Positions 1 to 8,674 are shown, counted from the stretch's first letter. The stretch: 64,000 nucleotides of DNA from Rhodococcus sp. 105337 (GCF_012844225.1 NZ_JABAGQ010000003.1:124001-188000); one strand, 5' to 3'. Translations and numbers: made by a program. The notes: generated by a model from the sequence alone, not told the origin.

Positions 1-83
1 CCGCCGGGATGCACGAGCCACAGCTCGAGCAGCCCGGTGTCGTCGACGCGGTAGAGCAGCAGACCTGCGCTCGTCACCGGCAT
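1..83 (-). CDS. NUDIX-type hydrolase, N-terminal fragment
   Basis: The reverse strand opens with an ATG preceded by AGGTGAG at good spacing. It encodes about 27 residues beginning MPVTSAGLLLYR and ending LWLVHPGG before the window edge. A hydrophobic first strand followed by L-x-L-V-H-P-G-G is typical of the start of NUDIX hydrolases of the MutT/ADP-ribose pyrophosphatase kind. The NUDIX box itself lies outside the window, so substrate and family placement are inferred from the N-terminus only. It is divergent from the sigma factor gene. Confidence 0.6.
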   Translation of the reverse strand, partial: MPVTSAGLLLYRVDDTGLLELWLVHPG

Positions 84-160
84 CGCTCACCTCCGTGCAC
101 CGTGTCGGATGCACCCGGAGTCCTGCCCGCGACGGTGATCCTGCTCGTAGCATCGAGAAT

Positions 161-1081
161 ATGCGCGCGTCCGGGCTTGCGGAATCATTCGAGGAACACC
201 GCGCCCACCTGCTGACGGTCGCGTACCGGCTCACGGGCAGTGTCGCCGACGCCGAGGACGCGGTGCAGGACTCCTGGCTCCGGCTCGCGACCGTCGATGC
301 CGGCGAGATCGACAATCTGCGTGCGTGGCTGACCACTGTCGTGGGCCGGCTGTGCCTCGACAAGCTCCGGTCCGCCGCGGTACGGCGCGAGAAATATGTG
401 GGACAGTGGCTGCCGGAACCGATTGTCACGCCACTCGGCGGCACCAGCCCGCCGGACCCGCTCGAACAGGTGGTGCAGCACGAGGACAGCCGGCTCGCCG
501 CGCTGATCGTCCTCGATGTGCTGCCGCCGCCGCAGCGCATCGCGTTCGTGCTCCACGACGGGTTCGGTGTGCCGTTCGACGAAGTGGCGACCGTTCTCGG
601 CATCGGATCGGCAGCGGCTCGGCAACTCGCCTCCCGCGCTCGCCGTGCCGTGGCCGACACACCGCCCCCGACCCCCACCGCCGAACACGAGAACGCCGTC
701 GCCGTGCTGGTGGCGGCTTTCGCCGCGGGAGACATCGACGGCGTGATCGCGGCGCTGCACCCCGATGCGCGGCTGATCGGAGACGCCGGTGGCACCACCT
801 CGACCGCACTCAACGTGGTGTTCGGTGCCGAGAAGTTCGCCCGGTTCTTCGCAGGGCTGATACGCCGGTACGGCCCGGAGTCGTTCGCGGCGTTCGAACC
901 GGTCCGCGTCAACGGCGAACTCGGCCTGCTCAACCACGGGCTCGGCGGCGACGGTCGGCGCGGATACCCGCCCCGCGTGACGGGATGCACGGTTCGCGAC
1001 GGCCGGGTCTGGGCCGCCTACGACCTGGCCAACCCGGAGAAATTGCGGCGCGGCGTTCTCGTACCCCTGGGCCGGCGCTGA
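161..1081 (+). CDS. sigJ: ECF41-family RNA polymerase sigma factor (SigJ-like)
   Basis: A 306-residue extracytoplasmic-function sigma factor that directs RNA polymerase to a small set of promoters. Residues 1-75 look like sigma region 2 (HLLTVAYRLTGSVADAEDAV) and about 110-165 like region 4. Between them is the WLPEP motif typical of ECF41 proteins. The last ~125 residues are a SnoaL/NTF2-like extension that ends with NPEKL, close to the NPDKL motif of the same group. In that family the extension modulates activity in place of a separate anti-sigma factor. I chose the ATG at 161 because earlier in-frame codons lack similarity to the family. The nearby AhpD-like gene is the usual ECF41 partner and carries a matching promoter. 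Confidence 0.88.
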   Translation: MRASGLAESFEEHRAHLLTVAYRLTGSVADAEDAVQDSWLRLATVDAGEIDNLRAWLTTVVGRLCLDKLRSAAVRREKYVGQWLPEPIVTPLGGTSPPDPLEQVVQHEDSRLAALIVLDVLPPPQRIAFVLHDGFGVPFDEVATVLGIGSAAARQLASRARRAVADTPPPTPTAEHENAVAVLVAAFAAGDIDGVIAALHPDARLIGDAGGTTSTALNVVFGAEKFARFFAGLIRRYGPESFAAFEPVRVNGELGLLNHGLGGDGRRGYPPRVTGCTVRDGRVWAAYDLANPEKLRRGVLVPLGRR

Positions 1082-1122
1082 TCCGTCGCCCGGACCCCGG
1101 CGCCACCGCTAGGGTCGGGCGC

Positions 1123-1539
1123 ATGGAGCAGCGTCTCAGTCTCGTGACCCTCGCCGTCGAGGACGTCGACCGCGCCCGGGAGTTCTACGTGGACGGACTG
1201 GGCTGGTCCGCAGTGGTCGAAGAACCCGGCGAAGTGGTGATGATCCGCGTCGGCGCCCACGTGATCCTGTCGTTGTGGGCCCGCACCGAATTCGAGGCGG
1301 AGGTCGGCCCGACATCGTGGAGCGGGGTTCCACCCGTCACCCTCGCCCACAACGTCGCGACCCGCGACGAAGTGGACGTCGTGCTCGAGACCGCCCGACG
1401 GGCAGGCGCCGATCCGGTGTCGGGCGGCACCGACCGCCTGTGGGGCGGTTACACCGGTTATTTCGCCGACCCCGACGGCTTTCGCTGGGAGGTCGCCTGG
1501 AATCCGGGCTCGATCGCCGAGATCGTGATACCCGAGTAA
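1123..1539 (+). CDS. VOC (glyoxalase/bleomycin-resistance fold) protein
   Basis: A 138-residue protein with two beta-alpha-beta-beta-beta units of the vicinal oxygen chelate fold. It opens SLVTLAVEDVDRAREFYVDGLGW and ends with YFADPDGFRWEVAWNPG, the usual C-terminal metal-site strand with the glutamate in WEVAW. Such proteins are dioxygenases, isomerases, glutathione transferases or binding proteins, and the substrate cannot be told here. It lies 41 nt downstream of the sigma gene in the same direction and may be co-transcribed. It converges with the AhpD-like gene with a single base between the stop codons. Confidence 0.85.
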   Translation: MEQRLSLVTLAVEDVDRAREFYVDGLGWSAVVEEPGEVVMIRVGAHVILSLWARTEFEAEVGPTSWSGVPPVTLAHNVATRDEVDVVLETARRAGADPVSGGTDRLWGGYTGYFADPDGFRWEVAWNPGSIAEIVIPE

Positions 1540-1540
1540 C

Positions 1541-2131
1541 TCACTTCCCCGCCGCCGCAGCGTCGTCCGCCCACGGCACACGACACGCATCGGTGCTGAA
1601 GCCCTGCTCCTGGATGCCCAGTGCCGAGTTCATCCGGCCCCGCATGTTCTCGAGAGCGATCTGATAGGTCAGTTCCACCACCCCGGCCCGCCCGAATCTC
1701 CGTTCGAGATCCGCGACCTGCTCGTCTGTCACGGCGGTGGCAACATCCCCGGTGACCGCGTCCGCGTATGCGATCGCAGCCTTCTCGTCGTCGCTGTACA
1801 GGTCCGACGTCGCATAGTCGGCGATCTGGGCGAGGCGCTCGGTGTCGAGTCCGTCGAGGCGCTGCAGCATTGTGCCGAAGTCGACGCACCACGAACATCC
1901 CAGAGTCCACGCTGCGCGGTACACCGCGAGTTCACGCACGTTGGCCGGAAGCACCTTCGAGGCTCGCTCGACCAGCATCTCGTGTACTCCGGTCGCGCGC
2001 ATCAACGCCGGGTGGTGCGCGAGCACCGCGAACGGCTCGGGAACCACCCCGTAGCGGCGCGCAGCAAAGGCATAGGTCGCGCGGGTGGCCAGGCCGGCCC
2101 GTTCGGGGGTGACCGGTTCGATTCGCGGCAT
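1541..2131 (-). CDS. AhpD-like/carboxymuconolactone decarboxylase-family protein
   Basis: A 196-residue, all-helical AhpD/CMD-fold protein. The redox motif C79-S-W-C82 lies in WTLGCSWCVDFG, the place of the AhpD CxxC pair. This points to peroxidase or disulfide-reductase activity rather than true carboxymuconolactone decarboxylation. The ATG at 2131 is chosen because GGAGG lies 5 nt upstream, and the longer frame has no family resemblance. Family members are the classic genomic partners of ECF41 sigma factors, and a promoter fitting the ECF41 consensus lies about 68 nt upstream. It probably acts in the cytoplasm in an oxidative or electrophile response controlled by the sigma factor at 161-1081. 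Confidence 0.85.
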   Translation of the reverse strand: MPRIEPVTPERAGLATRATYAFAARRYGVVPEPFAVLAHHPALMRATGVHEMLVERASKVLPANVRELAVYRAAWTLGCSWCVDFGTMLQRLDGLDTERLAQIADYATSDLYSDDEKAAIAYADAVTGDVATAVTDEQVADLERRFGRAGVVELTYQIALENMRGRMNSALGIQEQGFSTDACRVPWADDAAAAGK

Positions 2132-2198
2132 GACGTCCTCCGGTTTTCTCGCGGCCCCGGGACTCCTCGCCGGTCCCGGCCGAGCCGTTCGTACTGTT

Positions 2199-2225
2199 GA
2201 CGAGGCAGCCGTCCCGGATGTGACA
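2199..2225 (-). promoter_or_regulatory. candidate ECF41-type promoter for the AhpD-like gene
   Basis: Read on the reverse strand, TGTCACA (2225-2219) is followed after exactly 16 nt by CGTC (2202-2199). The ECF41 consensus I recall is TGTCACA in the -35 region and CGTC in the -10 region. The element sits 68 nt upstream of the AhpD-like start codon and points toward it. No equally good copy was found in front of the sigma gene itself. Confidence 0.65.
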
Positions 2226-2247
2226 GGGCGGACGATAGGCTTCACGA

Positions 2248-3444
2248 GTGGCTGATTCGAGGAGACCGGCAGCGGCAGTGCGCACCGTCGCCCGGCTACG
2301 ACCGTTCGCCTCGACGATCTTCGCCGAGATGACCGACCTGGCGATCCGGCACGACGCGATCAACCTGGGCCAGGGTTTCCCCGATGTCGACGGTCCACCG
2401 CAGATGCTCGAGATCGCGCGACAGGCCATCGCCGACGGGGTCAACCAGTACCCGCCCGGGTCGGGTATTCCCGCGCTCCGGCAGGCCGTCGCCGCGGACC
2501 GCGCCGACCGCTACGGCATCGAACACGATCCCGACTGCGAAGTACTCGTCACCGTCGGAGCCACCGAAGCCATCAGCGCGGCTGTCCTCGGGCTCGTCGA
2601 GCCGGGCGAGGAAGTGCTGCTCACCGAGCCGTACTACGACTCGTACGCCGCCGCGGTCGCGCTAGCCGGCGCGACTCGCCGCACCGTCCCGCTCGCCCGG
2701 GCGGGAGCCGGCTTCGTGCTGGACGTGGACGCCCTGCGCGCCGCGATCACCGACCGCACGCGCATGCTCATCGTCAACACCCCGCACAACCCCACCGGCA
2801 CCGTGTACGACGAGACGGCCCTGACGGCCCTGGCCGAGTTGGCGTGCGAACACGACCTTCTGGTGCTGTCGGACGAGGTGTACGAACACCTGGTGTTCGA
2901 CGGCCGCCGGCATATCCCGCTCGCGTCGCTGCCGGGAATGGCGGAGCGCACGGTCACCGTGTCGAGTGCCGCGAAAACGTTCAACGTCACGGGATGGAAG
3001 ATCGGCTGGGCGCTCGGGCCCCGCGAGCTGATCGACGCCGTGCGCGCCGCGAAGCAATTCCTGACCTTCGTGGGCGGCGCACCCTTCCAGCCCGCAGTCG
3101 CCCACGCCCTGACCCACGAGCAGGACTGGATCAGGTCGATGCGCGACGACCTGCAACGCAAACGCACTCTGCTGTCCGATGCATTGAAGGGCGCCGGGTT
3201 CGGCGTACTCGACTCGGCCGGAACATATTTCGTGTGCGCCGATCTCACGCCGCTCGGTTACCGCGACGGTGTCGCATTCTGCCGTGAACTGCCGGAACGG
3301 ATCGGGGTGGCCGCGGTCCCCGTGAGCGTGTTCGTCGACGACACGCAGGCCTGGAACCATCTGGTGAGATTCGCGTTCTGCAAGCGGGACGACGTGCTCG
3401 CGGACGCGGTCGATCGGTTGCGCACGCTGCAGGAGGCCCTCTAG
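2248..3444 (+). CDS. PLP-dependent class I/II aminotransferase
   Basis: A 398-residue fold-type I aminotransferase. Visible landmarks are NLGQGFPDVDGP near residue 40, the substrate-loop YPPGSG, NTPHNPTG near 178-184, the PLP-contacting SDEVYEHL near 208, and the Schiff-base lysine K243 in SSAAKTFNVTGWKIGW. This pattern is seen in succinyldiaminopimelate, methionine and kynurenine-type aminotransferases, so the exact amino donor is open. Translation probably starts at the GTG at 2248, because the first residues already match the family (VARLRPFASTIFAEMTDLA). It is divergent from the AhpD-like gene and 3 nt ahead of the AraC-type regulator, so the two are probably one unit. Confidence 0.85.
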   Translation: MADSRRPAAAVRTVARLRPFASTIFAEMTDLAIRHDAINLGQGFPDVDGPPQMLEIARQAIADGVNQYPPGSGIPALRQAVAADRADRYGIEHDPDCEVLVTVGATEAISAAVLGLVEPGEEVLLTEPYYDSYAAAVALAGATRRTVPLARAGAGFVLDVDALRAAITDRTRMLIVNTPHNPTGTVYDETALTALAELACEHDLLVLSDEVYEHLVFDGRRHIPLASLPGMAERTVTVSSAAKTFNVTGWKIGWALGPRELIDAVRAAKQFLTFVGGAPFQPAVAHALTHEQDWIRSMRDDLQRKRTLLSDALKGAGFGVLDSAGTYFVCADLTPLGYRDGVAFCRELPERIGVAAVPVSVFVDDTQAWNHLVRFAFCKRDDVLADAVDRLRTLQEAL

Positions 3445-3447
3445 ATC

Positions 3448-4452
3448 ATGTCGCGGCCCACCATTCCGTCCGACTTCGTATCCCGGGCGGTACGCACCGG
3501 CGCGGACGCCGGAGTCGATCTCCAACCGGCGCTGGACGCGGCCAGAATCAGTCGCGCGGTCCTCGCGCACCCTCACGCGCGCCTGACGCCGGCACAGGTG
3601 AGCCGGTTCACCCAGATGGCGTGGCAGATCACGGACGACGAACTGTTCGGGTTGGCGCCCGGTCCGGTCCCCCGTGGAATGTTCCGGGTGATGTGCCTGA
3701 CGCTGATCCACTGCCCCGATCTCGCGCGCGCGCTCAGCCGCATGGTCGAGGTCAACCGGGTGGTCCGGTCGCTCCCCCAGTTGTCGCTGACCCCGGGTGA
3801 CACCACCACGTACCTCGATGTCGCGCTGCCGGAGGTGGTCGACGAGAAGACACGCGTCACCGTCGACTTTCTCCTCATGCTGCTGCACCGCTTCGCGGCC
3901 TGGCTGGTCGGCGGCAGAGTCCGGCTGGAATCGGTGATGTTGCCGTACGCCGAACCGGATCCGGTTCTTGCTCGTAGTTACGATTCGATGTTCGGTGTCC
4001 CCGTGACCTTCGGAGCGGGCCGCGCAGCGCTCGAAATCCACAATTCCGCACTGACGTCGCCGCTCGTGCAGTCGGAGGAGTCGCTCGACGAGTATCTCCG
4101 CGACTCCCCGAATCTCATTCTGTCGGAACGGGATTACGAGTCGACCGTGTCGTCGCAGGTGCGCCGCATCTTCGAGTCGGGAATCAACGGACGCACTGCC
4201 ACCGCCGAGGACATTGCGGGAATGCTCACCGTGAGCACCCCTCACCTCCGCCGGCTACTGCGCCAGGAGGGCACGTCACTCGGCCAATTGCGCGAGGAAG
4301 TACTCCGCGATCTCGCCATCGCCGGGCTGCGGCGCGGCGAGTCGGTCGACGACCTCTCGGCCCGACTCGGGTTCTCCGAGCCGAGTGCCTTCAGGCGCGC
4401 GTTCAAGCGGTGGACGGGCAACACCCCGAGCAGTTACCGCTCACCGCGGTAA
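3448..4452 (+). CDS. AraC-family transcriptional regulator
   Basis: A 334-residue regulator of the OruR/ArgR-like AraC group. An N-terminal domain of roughly 200 residues (arabinose-binding-like) is followed by two helix-turn-helix motifs between about 235 and 332 (ATAEDIAGMLTVSTPHLRRLL and DDLSARLGFSEPSAFRRAFKRW). The ending FRRAFKRWTGNTPSSYR is the classic AraC C-terminus. It starts 3 nt after the aminotransferase stop, so translation is probably coupled. The effector is unknown. The pairing suggests it senses an amino acid or its keto product. Confidence 0.88.
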   Translation: MSRPTIPSDFVSRAVRTGADAGVDLQPALDAARISRAVLAHPHARLTPAQVSRFTQMAWQITDDELFGLAPGPVPRGMFRVMCLTLIHCPDLARALSRMVEVNRVVRSLPQLSLTPGDTTTYLDVALPEVVDEKTRVTVDFLLMLLHRFAAWLVGGRVRLESVMLPYAEPDPVLARSYDSMFGVPVTFGAGRAALEIHNSALTSPLVQSEESLDEYLRDSPNLILSERDYESTVSSQVRRIFESGINGRTATAEDIAGMLTVSTPHLRRLLRQEGTSLGQLREEVLRDLAIAGLRRGESVDDLSARLGFSEPSAFRRAFKRWTGNTPSSYRSPR

Positions 4453-4612
4453 CCGGGGTTCGCAATCCCGCTCCTACCGGGACACGACGACGCACCCGGG
4501 AACCCGGTGCCCGGAACCGGCACGGAATCCACCCGGGTTGCATAACGTGGCGGTGAGTGGGTAAGTCTGGAAGGCGAAGCTCTGTCGACCTGGGAGAGGG
4601 TGAAACACCGTT

Positions 4613-5503
4613 ATGCGCGCTGCGGTACAGGATGAGTATCCGACCCGGAGCCGAGCGAAGTGCGAATCGTTCGCGAGGCCGGATCCGGTCGTGTGGGGAA
4701 GTGCGGCCGAGGGGCCGTTGCCCGCCGAGGCGGTCACCGAATACGACCGCCGAGGATTCCATACTGCAGAAGCGCTTCTTCCCGCGAACGACGTGGGAAA
4801 CCTCCTGGAAGAAACATCACGGCTCGGCGGTGAACTGGGTGACGACGCGCGTGTGATCCGCGAGCAGGGTAGCGGCGACGTCCGTTCCATCTTCGACGTC
4901 CATCTGCTCAGCGATCTCGTGGCCTCTATTGTCCGCCGTCCCGAAATAGCCGGGATTGCACGGCAATTGCTCGGCTCCGACGTGTACATCCACCAATCGC
5001 GACTCAACGTCAAACCAGGCTTCCGCGGCGGGCCGTTCTACTGGCACTCGGATTTCGAGACCTGGCACGCCGAGGACGGAATGCCCAAGCCACGGGCGCT
5101 CAGCATCTCGCTCGCCTTGACCGAGAACTACGGCTACAACGGCGGTTTGATGATCATGCCGGGTTCGCACCGCACCTACGTCTCGTGTGCGGGAGAGACT
5201 CCGGAGGACTACTACCGCGAGTCGCTCGTCACCCACGCGCCGCAGACCGGGTCTCCCGACGAAGACAGCCTCACCCGGATGGCCGCCGAGTACGGCATCG
5301 CCACCTTCACGGGATCCGCAGGTTCCGCAACGGTATTCGATTCCAACTGCATGCACGGCTCCAACGGGAACATCACCCCGTTTCCGCGCTCGAATCTCTT
5401 CGTGGTGTTCAACAGCGTGGAGAACACCCTGGTAGAGCCGTTCGCAGCGAAGAACCCGCGCCCGCCCTATCTGGGGAGCCGGGACTTCACACCGCTGTCC
5501 TGA
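4613..5503 (+). CDS. ectD: ectoine hydroxylase
   Basis: A 296-residue Fe(II)/2-oxoglutarate dioxygenase of the phytanoyl-CoA hydroxylase fold. It converts ectoine to 5-hydroxyectoine in the cytoplasm. The signature FYWHSDFETWHAEDG with iron ligands H145 and D147 is the EctD hallmark, and H248 in CMHGSNGN supplies the third ligand. The spacing and length match known EctD proteins. No ectABC genes are in the window, so the gene is separated from ectoine synthesis here. The 3' end overlaps the glycosyltransferase gene on the other strand by 37 nt. A purine-rich GGGAGAGGG lies upstream of the ATG at somewhat long spacing. Confidence 0.9.
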   Translation: MRAAVQDEYPTRSRAKCESFARPDPVVWGSAAEGPLPAEAVTEYDRRGFHTAEALLPANDVGNLLEETSRLGGELGDDARVIREQGSGDVRSIFDVHLLSDLVASIVRRPEIAGIARQLLGSDVYIHQSRLNVKPGFRGGPFYWHSDFETWHAEDGMPKPRALSISLALTENYGYNGGLMIMPGSHRTYVSCAGETPEDYYRESLVTHAPQTGSPDEDSLTRMAAEYGIATFTGSAGSATVFDSNCMHGSNGNITPFPRSNLFVVFNSVENTLVEPFAAKNPRPPYLGSRDFTPLS

Positions 5504-6478
5504 TCGGCAGACCGTCCGGGACTGTCGGGGAAGTCGGCGCGTCCCTGTCCGTCTCCACGTGCGTCGGTTCCCGGTGCGTCGCTTCCGGCGGGCAGGCTCG
5601 TCTCCGGCGTTGCCCCTCCGTCCCCCACGGGCATGGCGCGACCGGCACCGGCGGAGAGCAACCGTCCGAGCGTGAACCTGCCTCGGTCCGGGTCGTAAGG
5701 ACGATATCCGGCGTAGGCGAAGAGGTGGAAAAGCCACTGCCAGCGCACAACTTTCACGACTTCCGGTGTCAACCGTCCGTGTAGCTCGTACGTGCGCACA
5801 ACGGACCGGCTGTACTCGGCGAACTCGCGCGGCGGGGTCAGCGCCCGACGGGGAGAGATGTCGACGAACAGATCTGTCAATTGGGCGATCTCGATGTCGT
5901 GCTCGCGCAGACACAAGGCAAGGTCCACGTCCTCGTGGATGCCGGAGTGGATGCTGACCGCGTCTCGCACGTGCTCCCATGCGGAGCGCCTGATCACCAT
6001 GTTGGCGCCGTGGATGTTGTTGACCCGCCGTTCCCCGCCGGACAAGCCCTTCGCGACCTGCTTTTCGAAGTACCGTTTCTTCAACCCGCGGTAGGGCGAG
6101 TCGTACGAGTTGTTGAGACCGCTGACCGCGCCGACGGCTGCCACGTCGTCTCTGGCGAAGAACTCCCGTGCGGTTCGTGCCCACCCCGGGCGCACACGCG
6201 TGTCCGCGTCTATCCGCCCGAAGATCGAACCCTCGGCGGCATCGAAACCCGCGTTGCGGGCGAACGCCACACCGGGGCGTTTCTCCGTTACGAGGCGGAC
6301 GATCGGATTACAGGCCGCAATGGCCTCGACGATCTGCACCGTGTTGTCGGTGGAATTATTGTCCACCACAACGATTTCGAAGATCTCGTCCTTCTGAGCA
6401 AGGAGGGCCGACAGACACGGCCCGATAGCGCTCCTCATTTCGAGCCGGCACGACGATAGACAACGTCTCCCCATCCAT
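5467..6478 (-). pseudogene. family 2 glycosyltransferase with an apparent frameshift near the N-terminus
   Basis: The main frame encodes a GT-A glycosyltransferase with EIVVVDNNSTDNT, a DXD-like GRIDADTRVRPGW and a long C-terminal region. It lacks the opening strand of the domain. That strand is present one frame over: from the ATG at 6478 one reads MDGETLSIVVPARNEE, which then runs out of family resemblance. Removing one C near 6426-6432 joins the two frames smoothly as ARNEE-AIGPCLSALLAQ. I infer a one-base insertion that breaks the gene, or else a sequencing error. The 3' end overlaps ectD. Donor and acceptor sugars are unknown. Confidence 0.75.
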
Positions 6479-6700
6479 GCTTCGCACGCTACCGCAAGTC
6501 GTTTCACCTCTCCTTGTGCGCAGAACGACATTCCCTATTCGCCCGAATTATCCGCTCAGGTACTGGGAATGAAAAGCGGGATAGCGTGTGTCGCTCCCCA
6601 GCACACCGGGCCACGCCCGGCCGATCGATCGTGCAAGAAACCACTTCTCAGGACGCCGCTGACCGCTGCGATTGCGAGTGACGCGCGATGGACGGGACGA

Positions 6701-7426
6701 TCAGTTGCCCGATTGCCAACGGTCCCTGCCGTCGGATCCGGGAGCACACACCATCGGGACACCCTTGACGGTGATCCCCACCGCGCCCGGCGTGCTGCAG
6801 AAAGAGCCGGGGTGCACGGTCAATCCCGATTGCTCAGGCGGGGCAGGTGGCGGTGGCGTGTACTCCGGGGCAGGTGGCGACGGCGTGTACTCCGGGGTCT
6901 GCGATCGCGTCGGGGGCGTCCACGGTGCTCCACACAATCTGTCGCCCTCAGCACCCATCGATTCCCTCCAGGCCGCGTCGCTGCAAGAGAACTCGAGGGG
7001 CGCAGCACTGGTAGGGGTCGGCGTGAATTCCGACGTACGTTCGGATGTGCCAGGCGCTTGCGAAGCAGGAACCGTACTCGTAACAGGAGGGGACGTGGTG
7101 GTTTGGGGTGCGGTCGCGCTCGCCGAAGGAGTGACCGAATCAGTTGTGCCCGTTTGGTCCGAGTCCGGGTTCCGTGTCTCGTCCTCGCCGAACATCGCCC
7201 CGAGTGCTATGAGTCCCACGAGGACAACCGCAACGATCCACGGCCACTTTCGGTGTTTCTTCCCTTCACCTCGGGACGGATCACCCCCCTGAGCGGCGGG
7301 GCCGGGGCCTTGCGCAGGGGTTTCAGTACCTCTCGGCCTGATTCGGTCTGTCCACTGATTGCCATCCCAGAAACGGTCGATTGACGGGTCATAGGGATCT
7401 GGATGCCAGCCTGCAGGAGGATTCAT
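6701..7426 (-). CDS. DUF2510 single-pass membrane protein
   Basis: A 241-residue protein. The N-terminal DUF2510 motif is PAGWHPDPYDPSIDRFWDG followed by NQWTD. A basic stretch (KKHRK) precedes one transmembrane helix at about 61-79. After it comes a Ser/Thr/Pro-rich linker and a small C-terminal extracytoplasmic segment with three cysteines. The linker contains a duplicated PEYTPxPPA unit. The start codon is the ATG at 7426 because DUF2510 begins there; the longer frame is unlike the family. The function is not known. DUF2510 proteins are common in actinobacteria and are thought to be cell-envelope or signalling modules. Confidence 0.75.
   Translation of the reverse strand: MNPPAGWHPDPYDPSIDRFWDGNQWTDRIRPRGTETPAQGPGPAAQGGDPSRGEGKKHRKWPWIVAVVLVGLIALGAMFGEDETRNPDSDQTGTTDSVTPSASATAPQTTTSPPVTSTVPASQAPGTSERTSEFTPTPTSAAPLEFSCSDAAWRESMGAEGDRLCGAPWTPPTRSQTPEYTPSPPAPEYTPPPPAPPEQSGLTVHPGSFCSTPGAVGITVKGVPMVCAPGSDGRDRWQSGN
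6844..6897. repeat. 27-bp tandem repeat, two copies, inside the DUF2510 gene
   Basis: Two adjacent 27-bp units with two mismatches share the core GGCGTGTACTCCGGGG. They encode the repeated PEYTP(S/P)PPA segment of the linker. This is a likely slippage-prone site that could vary the linker length. Confidence 0.8.
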
Positions 7427-7522
7427 CGTCGGGTCCGTTCGGAAGGTGCGTTCCGTCAGGAGTTCGCAAACGCCGACCGGTTTGTTACAGGCGGGATGGA
7501 AGACGGTGAGGCACCTTCGAGA

Positions 7523-7558
7523 TCCTCCAGCGGATACATCGCGGTATCCGCTGGAGGA
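7523..7558. terminator. hairpin terminator downstream of DAHP synthase
   Basis: A perfect 14-bp stem (arms TCCTCCAGCGGATA at 7523-7536 and its complement at 7545-7558) encloses an 8-nt loop. It lies 34 nt past the stop codon of the DAHP synthase gene and before the DUF2510 gene, both on the reverse strand. There is no long U-tract, as is common in high-GC actinobacteria. Confidence 0.75.
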
Positions 7559-7591
7559 CTTTCGCCCTTCGGTCACGACCCCCAGGAGCGG

Positions 7592-8674
7592 TCAGCCGCG
7601 ACGCGCCCGGACAGCCTCGGCGAGGCGGTCGAGCTGAACGACGGTGGTCGCCCAGTCGATGCACGCATCGGTGATGGACTTACCGTACTCGAGCTCGTCG
7701 GACGAGCCGAGCGTCAAGTCCTGCCGGCCGGCTTCGATGAAGCTCTCCAGCATCACACCGACAATGCCTTGTTCTCCGGCTTCGAGACGCTCGGCGATGT
7801 CGGTCACGACGTCGACCTGCTTCTCGTGGTTCTTGCTGCTGTTGCCGTGGCTCGCGTCGATGACCACCCGTTCCGGCAACCCACCCTTGCGCAGGCGCGC
7901 CATCGTGTCGGCGACGGTCTCGGCATCGTAGTTCGGGCCGGCGCTGCCGCCGCGGAGGATGACGTGGCAGTCCGGGTTGCCGACGGTCTGGATGAGCGCG
8001 GCCTGGCCGTCGAGGTCGGTGCCGGGGAACACGTGGCTCGCACCTGCGGCGCGGGTTCCGTCGACCGCGACCTGCACGTCGCCTTCGGTGGAGTTCTTGA
8101 TCCCGACCGGCATCGACAGGGCGCTGCACAGCTGACGATGCACCTGGCTGGCGGCAGTGCGTGCACCGATCGCGCCGTAGGTGACCAGGTCGGCGTAGTA
8201 CTGCGGGAGGATCGGATCGAGGAACTCGCAGCCGACGGGCAGTCCCAGGCTCGACACGTCGAGCAGCAACTTCCGGCCGATTCGCAGGCCGGTGTTGATG
8301 TCGTAGCTGCCGTCGAGGTGCGGGTCGTTGAGCAGACCCTTCCAGCCGAGCGTGGTGCGCGGCTTCTCGAAGTACACACGCATCACGATGTGCAGGTCGT
8401 CGCGCAATTCGTCAGCCTTCGCGGCGAGCCGGCGAGCGTAATCCATGGCTGCGGCGGGGTCGTGGACCGAGCACGGGCCGACGACCACGACGAGGCGGTC
8501 GTCGGTGCCGTTCAGGATATTGACGGTGTCGGCGCGGCCGGATCGCACGGTCGCCGCCACGACGGCGTCGGGGGCGTATTCGGCGCGGATCTCCGACGGC
8601 GCGGCGAGCGGACTCACCCGCACGGTGCGCTGCTCGTCGAGATTGGTGGTGGAGATTCCAGTGGTGGAGCTCAT
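7592..8674 (-). CDS. aroG: 3-deoxy-7-phosphoheptulonate synthase, class I (DAHP synthase)
   Basis: A 360-residue class I (AroFGH-like) DAHP synthase. It condenses phosphoenolpyruvate and erythrose 4-phosphate in the first step of the shikimate pathway. Diagnostic segments are VVVVGPCSVHDP, RVYFEKPRTTLGWKGLLNDP, GARTAASQVHRQ, GIKNSTEG and the metal-site IDASHGNSSKNH. It differs from the class II enzyme typical of mycobacteria. The gene is preceded by a short reading frame rich in Tyr, Phe and Trp codons (8768-8836) and a hairpin, indicating attenuation by aromatic amino acid supply. A strong hairpin follows the gene. Confidence 0.93.
   Translation of the reverse strand: MSSTTGISTTNLDEQRTVRVSPLAAPSEIRAEYAPDAVVAATVRSGRADTVNILNGTDDRLVVVVGPCSVHDPAAAMDYARRLAAKADELRDDLHIVMRVYFEKPRTTLGWKGLLNDPHLDGSYDINTGLRIGRKLLLDVSSLGLPVGCEFLDPILPQYYADLVTYGAIGARTAASQVHRQLCSALSMPVGIKNSTEGDVQVAVDGTRAAGASHVFPGTDLDGQAALIQTVGNPDCHVILRGGSAGPNYDAETVADTMARLRKGGLPERVVIDASHGNSSKNHEKQVDVVTDIAERLEAGEQGIVGVMLESFIEAGRQDLTLGSSDELEYGKSITDACIDWATTVVQLDRLAEAVRARRG

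Noticed and set aside
2662-4245. 527-codon frame on the minus strand opposite the aminotransferase and AraC genes
   Set aside because: It is a shadow frame of high-GC coding DNA: composition is Arg/His/Gly/Asp-rich with no family motif, while the plus-strand genes have clear motifs.
4453-4612. Riboswitch or small RNA upstream of ectD
   Set aside because: There are overlapping GC-rich inverted repeats but no recognisable conserved core.
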